This document shows positions 44,536 through 54,227 of a stretch of DNA of 64,000 nt, one piece after another. Source of the DNA: Kuenenia sp039794105 (GTDB lineage Bacteria; Planctomycetota; Brocadiia; Brocadiales; Brocadiaceae); the NCBI RefSeq assembly GCF_039794105.1, contig NZ_JBDIWA010000001.1:248001-312000 (forward strand), in the 5' to 3' direction. The position numbers and the translations under genes are program-made. How positions within the stretch are numbered: the stretch's first letter is position 1; each line of letters begins with the position of its first letter. Below the pieces are notes generated by a model. The model did not search any database and was not told where the DNA came from. It worked only from the letters and a program-made list of their open reading frames with translations.

Positions 44536-46611
44536 TCACGGATGTTGTTCTTTGGAAATAGATAGTGTCTTGCTCCAATTCTTATTTGCGTCTATTTCAG
44601 AAGCATCTCTTCCATAAAATGTCTGTCCACGCTGATACACGGAATTATCCAGAAGGAAAGACACTTCTGTTTCCTTTTCCTTTATTTCATCCAGAATAAT
44701 CTTACAGATAATCCCGGAACGGCCAAATTCCAAATCATGGGACATATCCTTGGGATTGGGAAAATTTAACTGGTACCAGCCATCCTCCGCCTTGATTATG
44801 TTCCAGCCTTTACAAATTCCACCATCGCTTTCAGGTACTAATGAAATGGTATACGGCGTATCTGTCTTCAAAAAAAAACGGAAGGTACTAACGTATCTTG
44901 GCATATGTTCGCACCACATAAAAATTTCGGCGCTTTCACCCTTTATAAAAGGGGAGATTTCGAATGAAATAACCCCCTGATTTGTCTTTCCGAATATGAG
45001 AGATGGATCAACCGGGTCTTCCAGGGGAGGAGTACCGGTAACTCCCTTATAGGTAAGTTCGCCTTTTACCGTAAAAATTCCGTCTTCTGGTCTTTTTGGA
45101 GTTATGTAACTTATCTTATACTGCCCGCCCAGATCATCAATAGTTTGTTTAAACCGTTTCAGAAAAACACCCATGTTTTCCGCACGGATGTAAGTGCCAC
45201 CTGTCTTGGTTGAGATATTTTCGAGGATACTCTCATTTCGAATATCCCCAAGACCAATGTTATAAATATGAATATCTTCTTTATTTGCAAGTAATATTAA
45301 ATCCTCCGGCTGCTTCAGACTCGAATTGTCAAAACCATCTGAAATAAAGACTAACGCTCTGAAAATTTTATGGTCTGGTCCGGCGGGAAATTGTTTTAAC
45401 CCATGGTAAGCGGCATCCCAGCAAATTGAGAAATCGCTGTAGATATTTTTTGTGGAAAAATTTTCGATTGATTCTTTTGCATGTTGTTTGTTCGTGGTAA
45501 ATGGTTGAATAATGGAAGGTGCTTCATCCGGCCTGTGAAATTCAACAATGCCTATTTGATGAGTTTCCTTAAGATTGTCTATCAAAGAGTTTGCACCCGC
45601 AAGCATTGTTTCAACACCATTTGGCTGCTTTTGCATTGAAGCAGAAAAATCCAGCACCAACATAACCTGCATCTGGAAATCGTCCTGTGTGTAGAGAAAA
45701 GGATAGCTTTCATGGTAATCAATTTCCTCATTGTTTTCCCAAATCTTCAGATTTCTTAAATCAAATGCAGAAGGATTTATCGAGACCGCACGGTTGTTTT
45801 GATCCCGAAGAGAAAAGATAAACTGAATAGTACTGGGCTTTTGATGTGCAGTGGTAATATTTTTCAGGAAAAGCTTTGTAATGGGAGAGACAATTTGAAT
45901 AAGAGGGACATCTGCGAAAACGTTTTTATCCGAAGAGTCAACAATTCTTATTGTATACTTCTCTTCCCCGGGACGAAGCGGACTTTTCGGCGTCCATTTA
46001 TAATTTCCATCGCTTGTGTCATCGTTTCTGTAATTGTAAGATTTTACAATAGTTTCTATTATGGAATCATTTAGTAAAAGAAGAATATCCACATAATTAC
46101 CTATGTTTGCGGTTGCTATCCACTGAATAGTGACTTCATTGTCTATTAACAATGACGTTCTGGCATGGGGACGCATTATTTTTATAATTTTTTCTTCTTT
46201 TATCCTCTCCGCCACAATATTAATAGTTTTATTGCCGCCATTTGATTTTGCTTCGATTGTTCCCAGGTTCTTCCCTACGGAAAGTTTATCTCTGTTAATA
46301 ACAACAGTGACGGTTTTTTCTTCTTGTTTTTCGCACATCCCGGATTTTAACGGAATCGAAATCCATTCAATGTCTTTAGGGGTATCAATTTCATACTGAA
46401 GTGTCTTTACATTAGAGAGAATTTTCCACTTTTCTTTTCCTTTATTCAGTAAGGTAAATGACTTTTTGGTTTCCATATCTCCAAAATTTAATTCCGTTGG
46501 AACGATTTCAAGAACCGGTTCTACTCTTCCCAGATATTTGAGCACAACAATCGCAATTATAATGATACCCATTAAGGTAATGATTTTTTTTACGGGTGAT
46601 TTTTTCCCCAT
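44536..46611 (-). CDS. Membrane-anchored von Willebrand factor A domain protein
   Basis: This 691-aa protein starts MGKKSPVKKIITLMGIIIIAIVVLKYLG, a signal anchor, so most of it lies outside the cytoplasm. After an immunoglobulin-like stretch (LNFGDMETKKSFTLLNKG, near residues 40-60), a VWA domain covers about 315-500. Its metal site is D321-F-S-A-S with the later FISDGFDNS loop, so metal binding is likely intact. The C-terminal 190 residues look beta-rich. AGGAGG lies 8 bp before the ATG. It probably binds a protein or surface ligand; no partner is evident. The glycosyltransferase gene lies upstream on the same strand, 146 bp away. Confidence 0.8.
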   Translation of the reverse strand: MGKKSPVKKIITLMGIIIIAIVVLKYLGRVEPVLEIVPTELNFGDMETKKSFTLLNKGKEKWKILSNVKTLQYEIDTPKDIEWISIPLKSGMCEKQEEKTVTVVINRDKLSVGKNLGTIEAKSNGGNKTINIVAERIKEEKIIKIMRPHARTSLLIDNEVTIQWIATANIGNYVDILLLLNDSIIETIVKSYNYRNDDTSDGNYKWTPKSPLRPGEEKYTIRIVDSSDKNVFADVPLIQIVSPITKLFLKNITTAHQKPSTIQFIFSLRDQNNRAVSINPSAFDLRNLKIWENNEEIDYHESYPFLYTQDDFQMQVMLVLDFSASMQKQPNGVETMLAGANSLIDNLKETHQIGIVEFHRPDEAPSIIQPFTTNKQHAKESIENFSTKNIYSDFSICWDAAYHGLKQFPAGPDHKIFRALVFISDGFDNSSLKQPEDLILLANKEDIHIYNIGLGDIRNESILENISTKTGGTYIRAENMGVFLKRFKQTIDDLGGQYKISYITPKRPEDGIFTVKGELTYKGVTGTPPLEDPVDPSLIFGKTNQGVISFEISPFIKGESAEIFMWCEHMPRYVSTFRFFLKTDTPYTISLVPESDGGICKGWNIIKAEDGWYQLNFPNPKDMSHDLEFGRSGIICKIILDEIKEKETEVSFLLDNSVYQRGQTFYGRDASEIDANKNWSKTLSISKEQHP

Positions 46612-46757
46612 TTTGACGCCTCCTGTAAAATCCGATTTAACGTTTTATCCAATGAATAAATTCATAAAAGAGATTAATTGCCGGTTGGGATAACGAACGT
46701 CTTTATAACGTTCTGAAAGTATTGTCGTTATCATGCGATATTATGCGATTGCCCAGG

Positions 46758-48377
46758 TCAAATATCCTTGTTTGACACAAAAAGCATCTCCCGATGCCCT
46801 ACGGAATCCCTGGCAATTACAAAGATGGGTATATCCTGTGACTCTGATACCTTTTTAAAATCCTTGTCTCTGATAAAAAGAAAGACCCGTTCATTTGAAT
46901 GCATATATTTTTTCAGGGCTTCAGAATCGTTTATAACCGTTAGGTGATTTCTATTCGTATAAAACAGGTATGAGTCTCTGAGAAAATTATACATTGCCAG
47001 TTGATCGCCGGGTTTCATTGCAGCATTTGCCTTGTCGCAAATTTCCTTGGCCGATTTGTACTGATTTAATAAGGGGATCACCTCCAGCGTGCTCAGGGTA
47101 AATAGAGAGAAAACAAGCAGGATGAGGGCAAAGAGGAATGGCAATATTCTTGCGTGTTTTATGAAACGCAGCATAATTACGCCGCCGGCAAAAAGAAACA
47201 GTACAAATGGTATGGTTAGACGAATGTGCTCGGGCAGAAATTTGTATACACCTATTGGCAAAAGAAACCCTAGAAATATGGTTAGTCCGCTTATGAAATA
47301 ACAAGGGATGTAGCCTGTTTTCCTGAAACGGATATCCCTGAATTGTTCTATAAACTCATTCAGAAACCATGCGATTATTAAAGAGGCGGCAGGATAGAGG
47401 GGAAGGACGTAGATGTCCCTTTTCCCCGAAACGATGGAAAAGAAAAAGAAGATAACGACAAACCAGACCGCAGGGAATACCACTTCCTGAAACCTCTTTC
47501 TCCCTTCACGTGAAAACAGATACACGACAACGCCTGGGATAAAGATTGTCCACGGAAAATAATTCAGGGGAAAATGGATAAAATAGTAATAAAGAGGCCG
47601 TTTATGGGCAAAGGAATCAGCGAACCGCCCGATATTTTGCTTGAATAATATTTGTTGTATATATTCCTTACCGCCGTATATGCCTGCCAGATATACCCAC
47701 GAGAATACCATAATTGCAAAAAGAACTCCCCCTATCCAGGGTTTTGTTTCCTTCAAAACCTTTATATCTCTCTTCAGAGAAAGATATGCCACGACTACGA
47801 GGAATGGAAGAAGAAATCCTACAGGGCCTTTTGTAAGCGTTCCAAGGGCCATGAAGATATAAAAGAGGGTGTAATAACGGCCTTTATTTCCCGCTTCCTT
47901 ATAGCCTTTATAGAAACTGAACAAGGCTGCCATAACGAAAAAGGTAAGCAGTACGTCAAAGGCAGCGCGGTGCGTCATCCAGAGGAATTTTATGCTGGTG
48001 GCGAGAATAAGGGCAGAAAGCAAGCCTATTCTGGTGTTATGGAAAACATTTCTTGCAAAATTAAACAGTATCAGGCAGCATCCCACACCTGCGAGGGCAG
48101 AAGGCAAACGCGCGGACAGGTGCGTTATTTTGCCGAATGGGACGGAAAACAGATTAATCATCCAGAATAAAAGGGGGGGTTTGTGGGGGTATGGTTCGCC
48201 ATTTAACTGTGGAAGTATAAAATTGCCGCTATCCCGCATTTCTTTGGAGACCTGTGCGTAACGGGGCTCATCCGGCGCCCAGAAATCCCTTTTTCCTGTA
48301 TTGAAGAGAAAGAGGAATGAAAGGAAAAGTACCAGAATGACGGTCAATAAGCGTATATTTATCGTAGTTTTGTTCAT
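46758..48377 (-). CDS. ArnT-like glycosyltransferase (family 39)
   Basis: This 539-aa membrane protein has about 11-12 hydrophobic spans. The first periplasmic loop has the catalytic DEPRYA motif (D36, E37) and a GEPYPHKPPLLFW segment, both typical of ArnT/PMT-type transferases that use a lipid-linked sugar. It then has AGVGCCLILF and LGTLTKGPVGFLLP. ArnT adds aminoarabinose to lipid A; here the acceptor is unknown, and no arn genes are nearby. It is the upstream partner of the VWA gene on the minus strand. Confidence 0.82.
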   Translation of the reverse strand: MNKTTINIRLLTVILVLFLSFLFLFNTGKRDFWAPDEPRYAQVSKEMRDSGNFILPQLNGEPYPHKPPLLFWMINLFSVPFGKITHLSARLPSALAGVGCCLILFNFARNVFHNTRIGLLSALILATSIKFLWMTHRAAFDVLLTFFVMAALFSFYKGYKEAGNKGRYYTLFYIFMALGTLTKGPVGFLLPFLVVVAYLSLKRDIKVLKETKPWIGGVLFAIMVFSWVYLAGIYGGKEYIQQILFKQNIGRFADSFAHKRPLYYYFIHFPLNYFPWTIFIPGVVVYLFSREGRKRFQEVVFPAVWFVVIFFFFSIVSGKRDIYVLPLYPAASLIIAWFLNEFIEQFRDIRFRKTGYIPCYFISGLTIFLGFLLPIGVYKFLPEHIRLTIPFVLFLFAGGVIMLRFIKHARILPFLFALILLVFSLFTLSTLEVIPLLNQYKSAKEICDKANAAMKPGDQLAMYNFLRDSYLFYTNRNHLTVINDSEALKKYMHSNERVFLFIRDKDFKKVSESQDIPIFVIARDSVGHREMLFVSNKDI

Positions 48378-48610
48378 TTAAATAACGATATTTGTACGAT
48401 GCTATGTGATAATTATGACGATACTCCCTTCATGTGAAAAGGAATACGTTGGACGGAATTTTAGCACAGTTAACAAATTCCGTCAACGATTATAGCAAAA
48501 TGGTAGTGGGATTTGGCCAGTAAATGGCTTTGTATTAAACTGTAAACCTTTTGAGTATATCTGTAATTGGCTTGACAATGTTTAACCCTCTCAGTATCCT
48601 AAGCTGGCAA

Positions 48611-48682
48611 AGCCGGAACCAAACAAGCAATCAAGAAATAAAAAATACGAAATCCGAAGTACGAAATCCGAAACAAATTCCA
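48611..48682 (+). repeat. 'tacgaaat' dispersed repeat, copy 1
   Basis: The block starts GCCGGAACCAAACAAGCAA, contains several spaced TACGAAAT/GAAATCCGAA words and ends AAACAAATTCC. An inverted copy lies at 61035-61105. Confidence 0.7.
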
Positions 48683-48687
48683 AAATC

Positions 48688-48749
48688 CACCCCCTTACAC
48701 CCTCCAAAGGGAGAGAATGTCCCCCGCTGGCGGGGGTGCAGGGGGTGGA
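48688..48749 (+). repeat. GC-rich hairpin repeat, copy 1
   Basis: CCACCCCCTTACACCCTCC leads into two short hairpins (CCTCCAAAGGGAG and CCCCCGCTGGCGGGGG) and closes with GGGGGTGG. An inverted copy lies at 57645-57707. Confidence 0.75.
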
Positions 48750-49128
48750 TGAGTATTTCGTGTTTCTGATTTCACCATTAAATATTTTGCCAAAAAAATA
48801 CAAAGAACTTACATATAAGGTTCTAAACCTTTTCGTAGCCAGTGCTGCGAAAAGGAAATCTGAAATACTAAGCACGAAATACGAAACAGGCAGGTTTTAT
48901 GGTCACAGCAAACGGACACGTCTCATGGTCTTGGTTTTGAACATTTGAATTTTGAGTTTCGGTATTGTTTCGAATTTCGATATTCGAATTTCGTATTTAG
49001 ACGCTTTGGCATATAGACAAAATTTTGTCGATGTTGAGGCGCTAAACGCTTATTTGTCAGGCCTGCCTGCCTGGTAGCAGACCGGTGAAAAATTAAGGTC
49101 TTTCCATGTAAAAGAGGGTAATTCAAAA

Positions 49129-50376
49129 TTGTCTCATATTTATATTTTCGAAGACGCCAACTATTCACGCCTTACGCCCCTCGTATACACCAGGGCAACG
49201 TTTGAGCTTCGGTGTGGTTTGTATACGCAATGGGAAAGGATATCTAAACTTTATCCCGGTGCTACCATTACCCTTTTCTGCAGAGATGCCCTTGCGGATA
49301 TAGTAAAGGAACGTTATCCCCTGGAGGTGAATGCCCCCCGGAAACAGAATGATAGCTGTCTTTTTATAAACGGCCGCGCGATTCTTTCGCGTCCTGTTTC
49401 TTTGGAAGGCCCTGAGGAAATTGGCATGCAAGGCGATACGGTTGTTTACCTTCGTCTCAAAAAAAATTCCCCGGAAAAAATATCGTACAACACATTTCTT
49501 GAAGAAAATTATCATGAAAAATGGAAAAACACCTTACCCAAGGTTGATATTCAGGCGCCGGTATTCAGTTATTATTGGGACATTATAAAACGTAATACGC
49601 ATCAAATAGCGGAAGACTTTTCCTTATTTGTCAAAGAGGGACGGAATGCGGGGAAAGTGTATGAAGGAGCTTATCTCATCAATAAAGACAAAATATACAT
49701 TGGAAAGGGCAGCAGGATCAAACCTTGCTGTGTACTCGACGCAGAGAACGGGCCGGTGTATATTGGCAATAATGTAACCATTTCCCCTAATACCTCCATT
49801 GAGGGGCCGGTTTACATTGGAGATAATTCTGTAATCCTGCCCAATTCGCGGTTACGGGGAGGCACAAATATCGGAGAAGTATGCAAAATAGGGGGAGAAA
49901 TCGTAAATACAATATTTCACAGCTTTACCAACAAACAACATGACGGATTTTTGGGCGACTCATATCTTGGTTCATGGGTCAACATCGGGGCGGATACAAC
50001 GAACAGTAATTTACTGAATACCTATGGCCTCATAAAAGTTCAAATGGGAAATACCCTCATAAACACAAACCACAATTCCCTTGGCATGGCGATGGGAGAT
50101 CATACGAAAACCGCCATAAATACGACGATCATGACAGGGAGTGTCATTGGCTTTGCCTGCAATATTGTCACCAGTCTCTATCCTCCGAAATATCTGCCTT
50201 CGTTTTCATGGTGTTCCGTCAATGGGATAAGGGTTTACGAGTGGGATAAGGCATTATGTGTGGCAAGGCTTGTTATGGAAAGACGGGAGAAAAAAATGTC
50301 CACTGCCGAAGAGGAGCTTTTTAAAAAGGTATTTCAGCTTACTGAAAATGAAAGAACTATATGCAAAAAGACATAA
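49129..50376 (+). CDS. Alternative GlmU-type sugar nucleotidyltransferase/acetyltransferase
   Basis: This 415-aa protein has the N-terminus IYIFEDANYSRLTPLVYTRA, then a short nucleotidyltransferase-like half, and a left-handed beta-helix from about residue 190 (hexapeptide repeats such as VYIGNNVTISPNTSIEGPVYIGD). This matches the alternative GlmU family (TIGR03991) of Bacteroidetes and planctomycetes, thought to make or modify UDP-GlcNAc. Start is TTG 49129 behind AAGAGGG. It overlaps the PIN gene by 16 bp, so the two are probably co-translated. Confidence 0.8.
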   Translation: MSHIYIFEDANYSRLTPLVYTRATFELRCGLYTQWERISKLYPGATITLFCRDALADIVKERYPLEVNAPRKQNDSCLFINGRAILSRPVSLEGPEEIGMQGDTVVYLRLKKNSPEKISYNTFLEENYHEKWKNTLPKVDIQAPVFSYYWDIIKRNTHQIAEDFSLFVKEGRNAGKVYEGAYLINKDKIYIGKGSRIKPCCVLDAENGPVYIGNNVTISPNTSIEGPVYIGDNSVILPNSRLRGGTNIGEVCKIGGEIVNTIFHSFTNKQHDGFLGDSYLGSWVNIGADTTNSNLLNTYGLIKVQMGNTLINTNHNSLGMAMGDHTKTAINTTIMTGSVIGFACNIVTSLYPPKYLPSFSWCSVNGIRVYEWDKALCVARLVMERREKKMSTAEEELFKKVFQLTENERTICKKT

Positions 50377-50969
50377 AACATGAACAAATCATCAACGAAA
50401 AGATAATTATCGATACCAGTATCTTTACCAATCCGGACGTTTATCAGACCTTTGGCAATGACCCGACAGACGCCCTGCGTTCTTTTCTTGAAATTATCAG
50501 CAAACTGAAAGGGCCTACTTTTTATATGCCGCAGACGATTTATGAGGAGCTTTTAAACTTTGTCGAGATAAAAGATATACAAGTTGATTTGCAAATGTTA
50601 TTGCAGCAGAAATCCCCGAAACGTTACGAGTTGACCGTTCCTGCGTTTTTGCTCTATGAACTTATTGAAGATGTACGGCAGAGGATTGACAAGGGCTTGA
50701 GGGTGGCGGAAGCCGCCGTCAGGGAAACCTCGCCCGATACCGAACCTGAAGCGATAGCAAATCTCAGGAAAAAATATCGCATGGCGCTGCGTGAGGGAAT
50801 TATTGACAGCAAAGAAGACGTTGATTTAATCCTGCTTGCAAAAGAAATGGACGGCATAATGATGACCGCGGATACCGGCATTGTCAAATGGGCGGATAAG
50901 CTGGGCATACGGTACATCGACCCGCGCATGTTACGGAGTATTTTGGATAAGCTGGCGGAGGCATCCTGA
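50361..50969 (+). CDS. PIN-domain protein, RNA-ligase-partner family
   Basis: This 202-aa protein has a PIN nuclease core: IIIDTSIFTNPDVY (D18), an acidic VYEELLNF-like EELLNF near residue 60, and SKEDVDLILLAKEMDGIMMTADTGIVKWA with several Asp near 155-180. The whole length resembles the archaeal 'RNA ligase partner' family (TIGR03875), normally next to an ATP-dependent RNA ligase. No ligase is seen in this window. It overlaps the GlmU-like gene by 16 bp and is followed by a small antitoxin-like gene after 15 bp. Confidence 0.72.
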   Translation: MQKDIKHEQIINEKIIIDTSIFTNPDVYQTFGNDPTDALRSFLEIISKLKGPTFYMPQTIYEELLNFVEIKDIQVDLQMLLQQKSPKRYELTVPAFLLYELIEDVRQRIDKGLRVAEAAVRETSPDTEPEAIANLRKKYRMALREGIIDSKEDVDLILLAKEMDGIMMTADTGIVKWADKLGIRYIDPRMLRSILDKLAEAS

Positions 50970-50984
50970 TAGGAGAGGAAAATA

Positions 50985-51188
50985 ATGCGAAAGGAATATG
51001 ATTTTTCTAAGGCTGAGCAGGGTAAGTTTTATAGACCTGTAGAGGAGTTGGAAATACCAATATATTTAGATAAAAGGGTGAAAGAATTTTTTAGTAAGAA
51101 AGCATTAGACAAAAATATTGAACTTGATAAAGTAATTAACATTATATTAAGTAAAGAAATGGAAATATTAAAGGAGATTGAAGCTTAG
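50985..51188 (+). CDS. Small BrnA/CopG-like protein
   Basis: This 67-aa protein begins MRKEYDFSKAEQGKFYRPVEE, then a PIYLDKRVKEFFSKKALDK segment that resembles a ribbon-helix-helix antitoxin. Such proteins usually pair with a toxin (for example BrnT or HigB), but none is seen here; the preceding PIN protein could be the partner, yet it belongs to a different family. AGGAGAGG is a strong ribosome-binding site 6 bp before the ATG. Confidence 0.6.
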   Translation: MRKEYDFSKAEQGKFYRPVEELEIPIYLDKRVKEFFSKKALDKNIELDKVINIILSKEMEILKEIEA

Positions 51189-51275
51189 GTTGATAAAGGT
51201 TGTTTTTTTAAAAACTTATCCGTTTCTTCATACTATTCATCATACTTCGTTATTAATTGATCATTACTCCTTAGT

Positions 51276-52511
51276 TTACGTCTCTATCATGTGTCCGAGT
51301 TTTTCTTTTTTAGTACGCAGATATTTCTGATTTTCTGCTTTTGGTTCAACAATGATGGGTACGCGTTCAACTATTTCCAGTCCATATCCTGCAAGCGCGG
51401 CAAATTTTTTGGGATTGTTCGACAGCAAACGCATTTTAGTAATGCCCAGGTCTCTTAAAATTTGCGCGCCAATACCATAATCCCTCTTATCTACGGGAAG
51501 TCCGAGTTTCTCATTTGCCTCTACCGTATCAAATCCTTTATCTTGTAAGTGATACGCATGCAATTTGTTTTCTAAGCCAATCCCTCGACCTTCCTGCCTC
51601 ATATAAAGCAAAACACCTGCACCGTTTTCCTTTATAATTTTAAGTGCGTTATGAAGCTGTTCTCCGCAGTCGCATCGCAAAGAGCCGAAAACATCGCCCG
51701 TCAGACATTCATCGTGTACCCTTACCAGTACCGGTTCATTTTGCATTGGGGACGGGGTGTTTATGTCTTTGCTGCCAACTCCAAGGCATAAAGCAAGGTG
51801 TAGGTATTCATCAACAAAAGAACGATAGAGATGGAGGATGAATTCTCCATACATTGTGGGGAGTTTTACGGTTACGCGTTTCTCAATTAACCGCTCCTGT
51901 TCATGGCGGTATTTTATGATATCCGCAATTGTACAGATTTTGAGATTGTTTTTTTCGGCAAATTTTTTAAGGTCAGGAAGTTTTGCCATGTTTCCGTCTT
52001 CCCTCATAATTTCGCAAATTACTGCGGCATTTTTGAGACCGGCAATGCGGGTTAGATCAACGGCGCCTTCTGTATGGCCGGCTCTGACAAGAACTCCGCC
52101 GTTATGCGCCTTTAAAGGAAATATATGGCCTGGCCTGACAAAGTCTTCCGCAGTGGCATTATCATCAATAGCGGTTAATATGGTTGCCGCCCTGTCTTTG
52201 GAAGATACGCCGGTGGAGATTCCTCTTGCGGCGTCAACGGAAACGGTAAAAGGCGTCTGAAAGCTTGATGTGTTATTGGAAACCATTGGATAAAAGTCCA
52301 GTTCTTCAGCCCTTTTGTCATTTATTGCAAGGCAAAGAATGCCTCTTGCATGTGTTAGTATAAAGTTAATAGCTTCGGGAGTAACCTTTTCCGCTGCAAG
52401 AATTAAATCCCCCTCATTTTCCCGACTCTCGTCGTCTATTAATATTGTCATTTTCCCATTTCTCAGGTCTTCTATTACTTCTTGTATTGAATTGAATTGC
52501 ATTGAATACAC
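51276..52511 (-). CDS. ribBA: Bifunctional 3,4-dihydroxy-2-butanone 4-phosphate synthase / GTP cyclohydrolase II
   Basis: This 411-aa protein makes two riboflavin precursors. The RibB half (residues 1-205) has LIDDESRENEGDLI and THARGILCLAI. The RibA half (206-411) has the zinc site C-x10-C-x-C in DECLTGDVFGSLRCDCGEQ and MRQEGRGIGLENKLHAY. ATG 52511 has GAGGTG 6 bp upstream; ATG 52502 is possible but less well spaced. No FMN riboswitch is visible in its leader. It is convergent with the GlmU-PIN-antitoxin group. Confidence 0.96.
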   Translation of the reverse strand: MYSMQFNSIQEVIEDLRNGKMTILIDDESRENEGDLILAAEKVTPEAINFILTHARGILCLAINDKRAEELDFYPMVSNNTSSFQTPFTVSVDAARGISTGVSSKDRAATILTAIDDNATAEDFVRPGHIFPLKAHNGGVLVRAGHTEGAVDLTRIAGLKNAAVICEIMREDGNMAKLPDLKKFAEKNNLKICTIADIIKYRHEQERLIEKRVTVKLPTMYGEFILHLYRSFVDEYLHLALCLGVGSKDINTPSPMQNEPVLVRVHDECLTGDVFGSLRCDCGEQLHNALKIIKENGAGVLLYMRQEGRGIGLENKLHAYHLQDKGFDTVEANEKLGLPVDKRDYGIGAQILRDLGITKMRLLSNNPKKFAALAGYGLEIVERVPIIVEPKAENQKYLRTKKEKLGHMIET

Positions 52512-52612
52512 CTCACAATTGATTTGTCTATGAAATACTGCCCGTTTTGTAAAAGGACAAGTATGAACTGTTATTTAAACATAATAATATTACATTAATA
52601 TGCGCTAATTTC

Positions 52613-52765
52613 GTAACATTTTAGTTTTTTTAAAAAAAATGGGCGAAACATTTGCCCTTTTGGGTATGAATGCATTTATGACAATTTTACAGCAAATGCT
52701 TCGCCCCTACACTATGCGGCAAAACACCGCTATTATTGGAATTTTTCAAAAAACTAAAGTGTTAC
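52613..52765 (+). mobile_element. MITE-like element, copy 1 (153 bp)
   Basis: Ends are GTAACATTTTAGTTTTTT (52613-52630) and its inverted mate AAAAAACTAAAGTGTTAC (52748-52765), one mismatch in 18. An inner inverted pair GGGCGAAACATTTGC (52641-52655) / GCAAATGCTTCGCCC (52692-52706) encloses a 36-bp core. No coding capacity. It lies between ribBA and carA. Confidence 0.8.
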
Positions 52766-52852
52766 AAAATAACACATTATTTCTTATAACTATAACAGAG
52801 GCAAAGTCTTAATCAAGCAAAAAGCTAACAAGGCAAACTTTTTTAATTTGCC

Positions 52853-52881
52853 TTGACACATTTATTTTTTAGTTGTACGAT
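52853..52881 (+). promoter_or_regulatory. Promoter for carA
   Basis: A perfect TTGACA (52853-52858) and TACGAT (52876-52881) with 17-bp spacing. Transcription would begin near 52888, leaving a leader of about 145 nt that includes a palindromic repeat. Confidence 0.6.
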
Positions 52882-52994
52882 TTGAAATCCTAAAGCTGTT
52901 AAAATGTCTGCGGTAAATATATCGTAAGGCCTTGTATTAAAATAAATTAGGCTGCCTTTGGCAGCGACTTTATGCTGTTGTTGATATTTAATGT

Positions 52995-53017
52995 ATAGAC
53001 GCGTTGCATGCGTCTAT
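52995..53017 (+). repeat. 'AGACGC' palindromic repeat, copy 1
   Basis: ATAGACGC-GTTGCAT-GCGTCTAT is a perfect 8-bp palindrome with a 7-nt loop, in the carA leader. Related copies occur at 61105-61121, 62306-62328 and 62373-62390. Confidence 0.75.
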
Positions 53018-53032
53018 GAACTGCTGCACGTA

Positions 53033-54160
53033 ATGAAAATGAATGAAAAAAAGGCAATATTGGTGCTGGAAGACGGAACGTGTTTCAATGGATGCTCTTT
53101 AGGGGCTGCCGGCGAGACAAGTGGAGAACTCGTCTTCAATACGAGTATGATGGGATATCAGGAAATCCTGACAGATCCATCATATGCAGGTCAGATTGTT
53201 GCTTTAACATATCCGTTAATAGGCAATTATGGCATTAATGAAGAGGACGTTGAATCATACAGACTTTTTCTGGAAGGATTTATCGTTAAAGAATGCTCTC
53301 CATTCTCCAGTAATTGGCGGTCAAAAATAGATTTATCCGAATATCTTACCAAAAATGGGATAGTTGGTATTCAAGGTATTGATACCAGGTCACTTACATG
53401 CCATATCCGTGATTTTGGATCGCAGCAGGGCATTATTTCAACCGTGGATTTTGATATGATACGGTTGCAGGAAAAAGCAAAATCAGCGCCTGGTCTTACC
53501 GGAAGAGATTTGGTTGCAAAGGTGACCTGTGAAAAACCGTATGACTGGGTAAATAAAGAAGGCGCACCTCACTTATCCCCTAGATACAAGGTTATTGTTT
53601 ATGATTGTGGCGTAAAATACTCTATTTTAAGAAAATTGGCGCATGCCGGTTGTTCTGTGCATGTCGTTCCTGCAAAAACCTCATTTGAAACGGTATTGGA
53701 GATGAATCCTGACGGCATTGTTCTTTCCAACGGACCTGGAGACCCTTCGGTCGTTTCATATATGATTAAGAACATTAAAGGGCTGTTAGGGAAAAGGCCA
53801 ATATTTGGGATATGCCTGGGACATCAGTTGCTGGCGCTCGCATTGGGGCTGAAAACGTCCAAACTCAAGTTTGGGCATCATGGCGGAAACCAACCCGTCA
53901 TGGATTTATCGACTAAAAAGGTGGAAATCACTGCCCAGAATCACTGTTTTGCCGTGGAAATACCATCGCAGGGCATGTTGCATAAAAGCAGTTATGGCGA
54001 TGTGGAAATTACACATCTGAACTTAAATGATAAATCCGTAGAGGGGTTGAAATGCCATTCTGTGCCTGCCTTTTCCGTGCAATACCACCCGGAAGCCTCC
54101 CCAGGACCTCACGATGCAGATTATTTGTTTGATAGATTTTTGCAGACGATGAAAAGTTGA
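53033..54160 (+). CDS. carA: Carbamoyl-phosphate synthase small subunit
   Basis: This subunit, about 375 aa, supplies ammonia by hydrolysing glutamine. It has the N-terminal FNTSMMGYQEILTDPSYAGQ and the C-terminal glutaminase with catalytic C261 in FGICLGHQ and the His/Glu pair in QYHPEASPGPHD. I start at ATG 53033 or ATG 53039: the in-frame extension back to 52991 only translates the palindromic repeat. No strong ribosome-binding site is seen. carB follows after 178 bp that contain a repeat. Confidence 0.93.
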   Translation: MKMNEKKAILVLEDGTCFNGCSLGAAGETSGELVFNTSMMGYQEILTDPSYAGQIVALTYPLIGNYGINEEDVESYRLFLEGFIVKECSPFSSNWRSKIDLSEYLTKNGIVGIQGIDTRSLTCHIRDFGSQQGIISTVDFDMIRLQEKAKSAPGLTGRDLVAKVTCEKPYDWVNKEGAPHLSPRYKVIVYDCGVKYSILRKLAHAGCSVHVVPAKTSFETVLEMNPDGIVLSNGPGDPSVVSYMIKNIKGLLGKRPIFGICLGHQLLALALGLKTSKLKFGHHGGNQPVMDLSTKKVEITAQNHCFAVEIPSQGMLHKSSYGDVEITHLNLNDKSVEGLKCHSVPAFSVQYHPEASPGPHDADYLFDRFLQTMKS

Positions 54161-54227
54161 TGCTTTGGAGAAATATGAGCAAAAAGGAAACCACAGATTG
54201 CACAGATTAAAAAGAGGGTGGTAGTAC

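Larger units (their letters stand above)
48378..49128. other. Repeat-rich gap before the GlmU-like gene
   Basis: No real gene is seen in this 751-bp gap. It holds a copy of the 'tacgaaat' repeat, a GC-rich hairpin repeat (both listed separately) and further Tacgaaat-type words at 48864-48890 and 48937-48998 (TTTCGAATTTCGATATTCG). Reading frames here are made of repeat sequence. Confidence 0.6.

Noticed and set aside
48591..48875. Minus-strand frame through the repeat gap
   Set aside because: It is made almost wholly of the 'tacgaaat' and GC-rich repeats and has no ribosome-binding site.
52512..52612. FMN riboswitch before ribBA
   Set aside because: The conserved AGGGGCAGGGTG-type core of that riboswitch is not seen upstream of the gene.
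52991..53032. Longer N-terminus for carA
   Set aside because: The extra residues come from the AGACGC palindrome and do not match the family.
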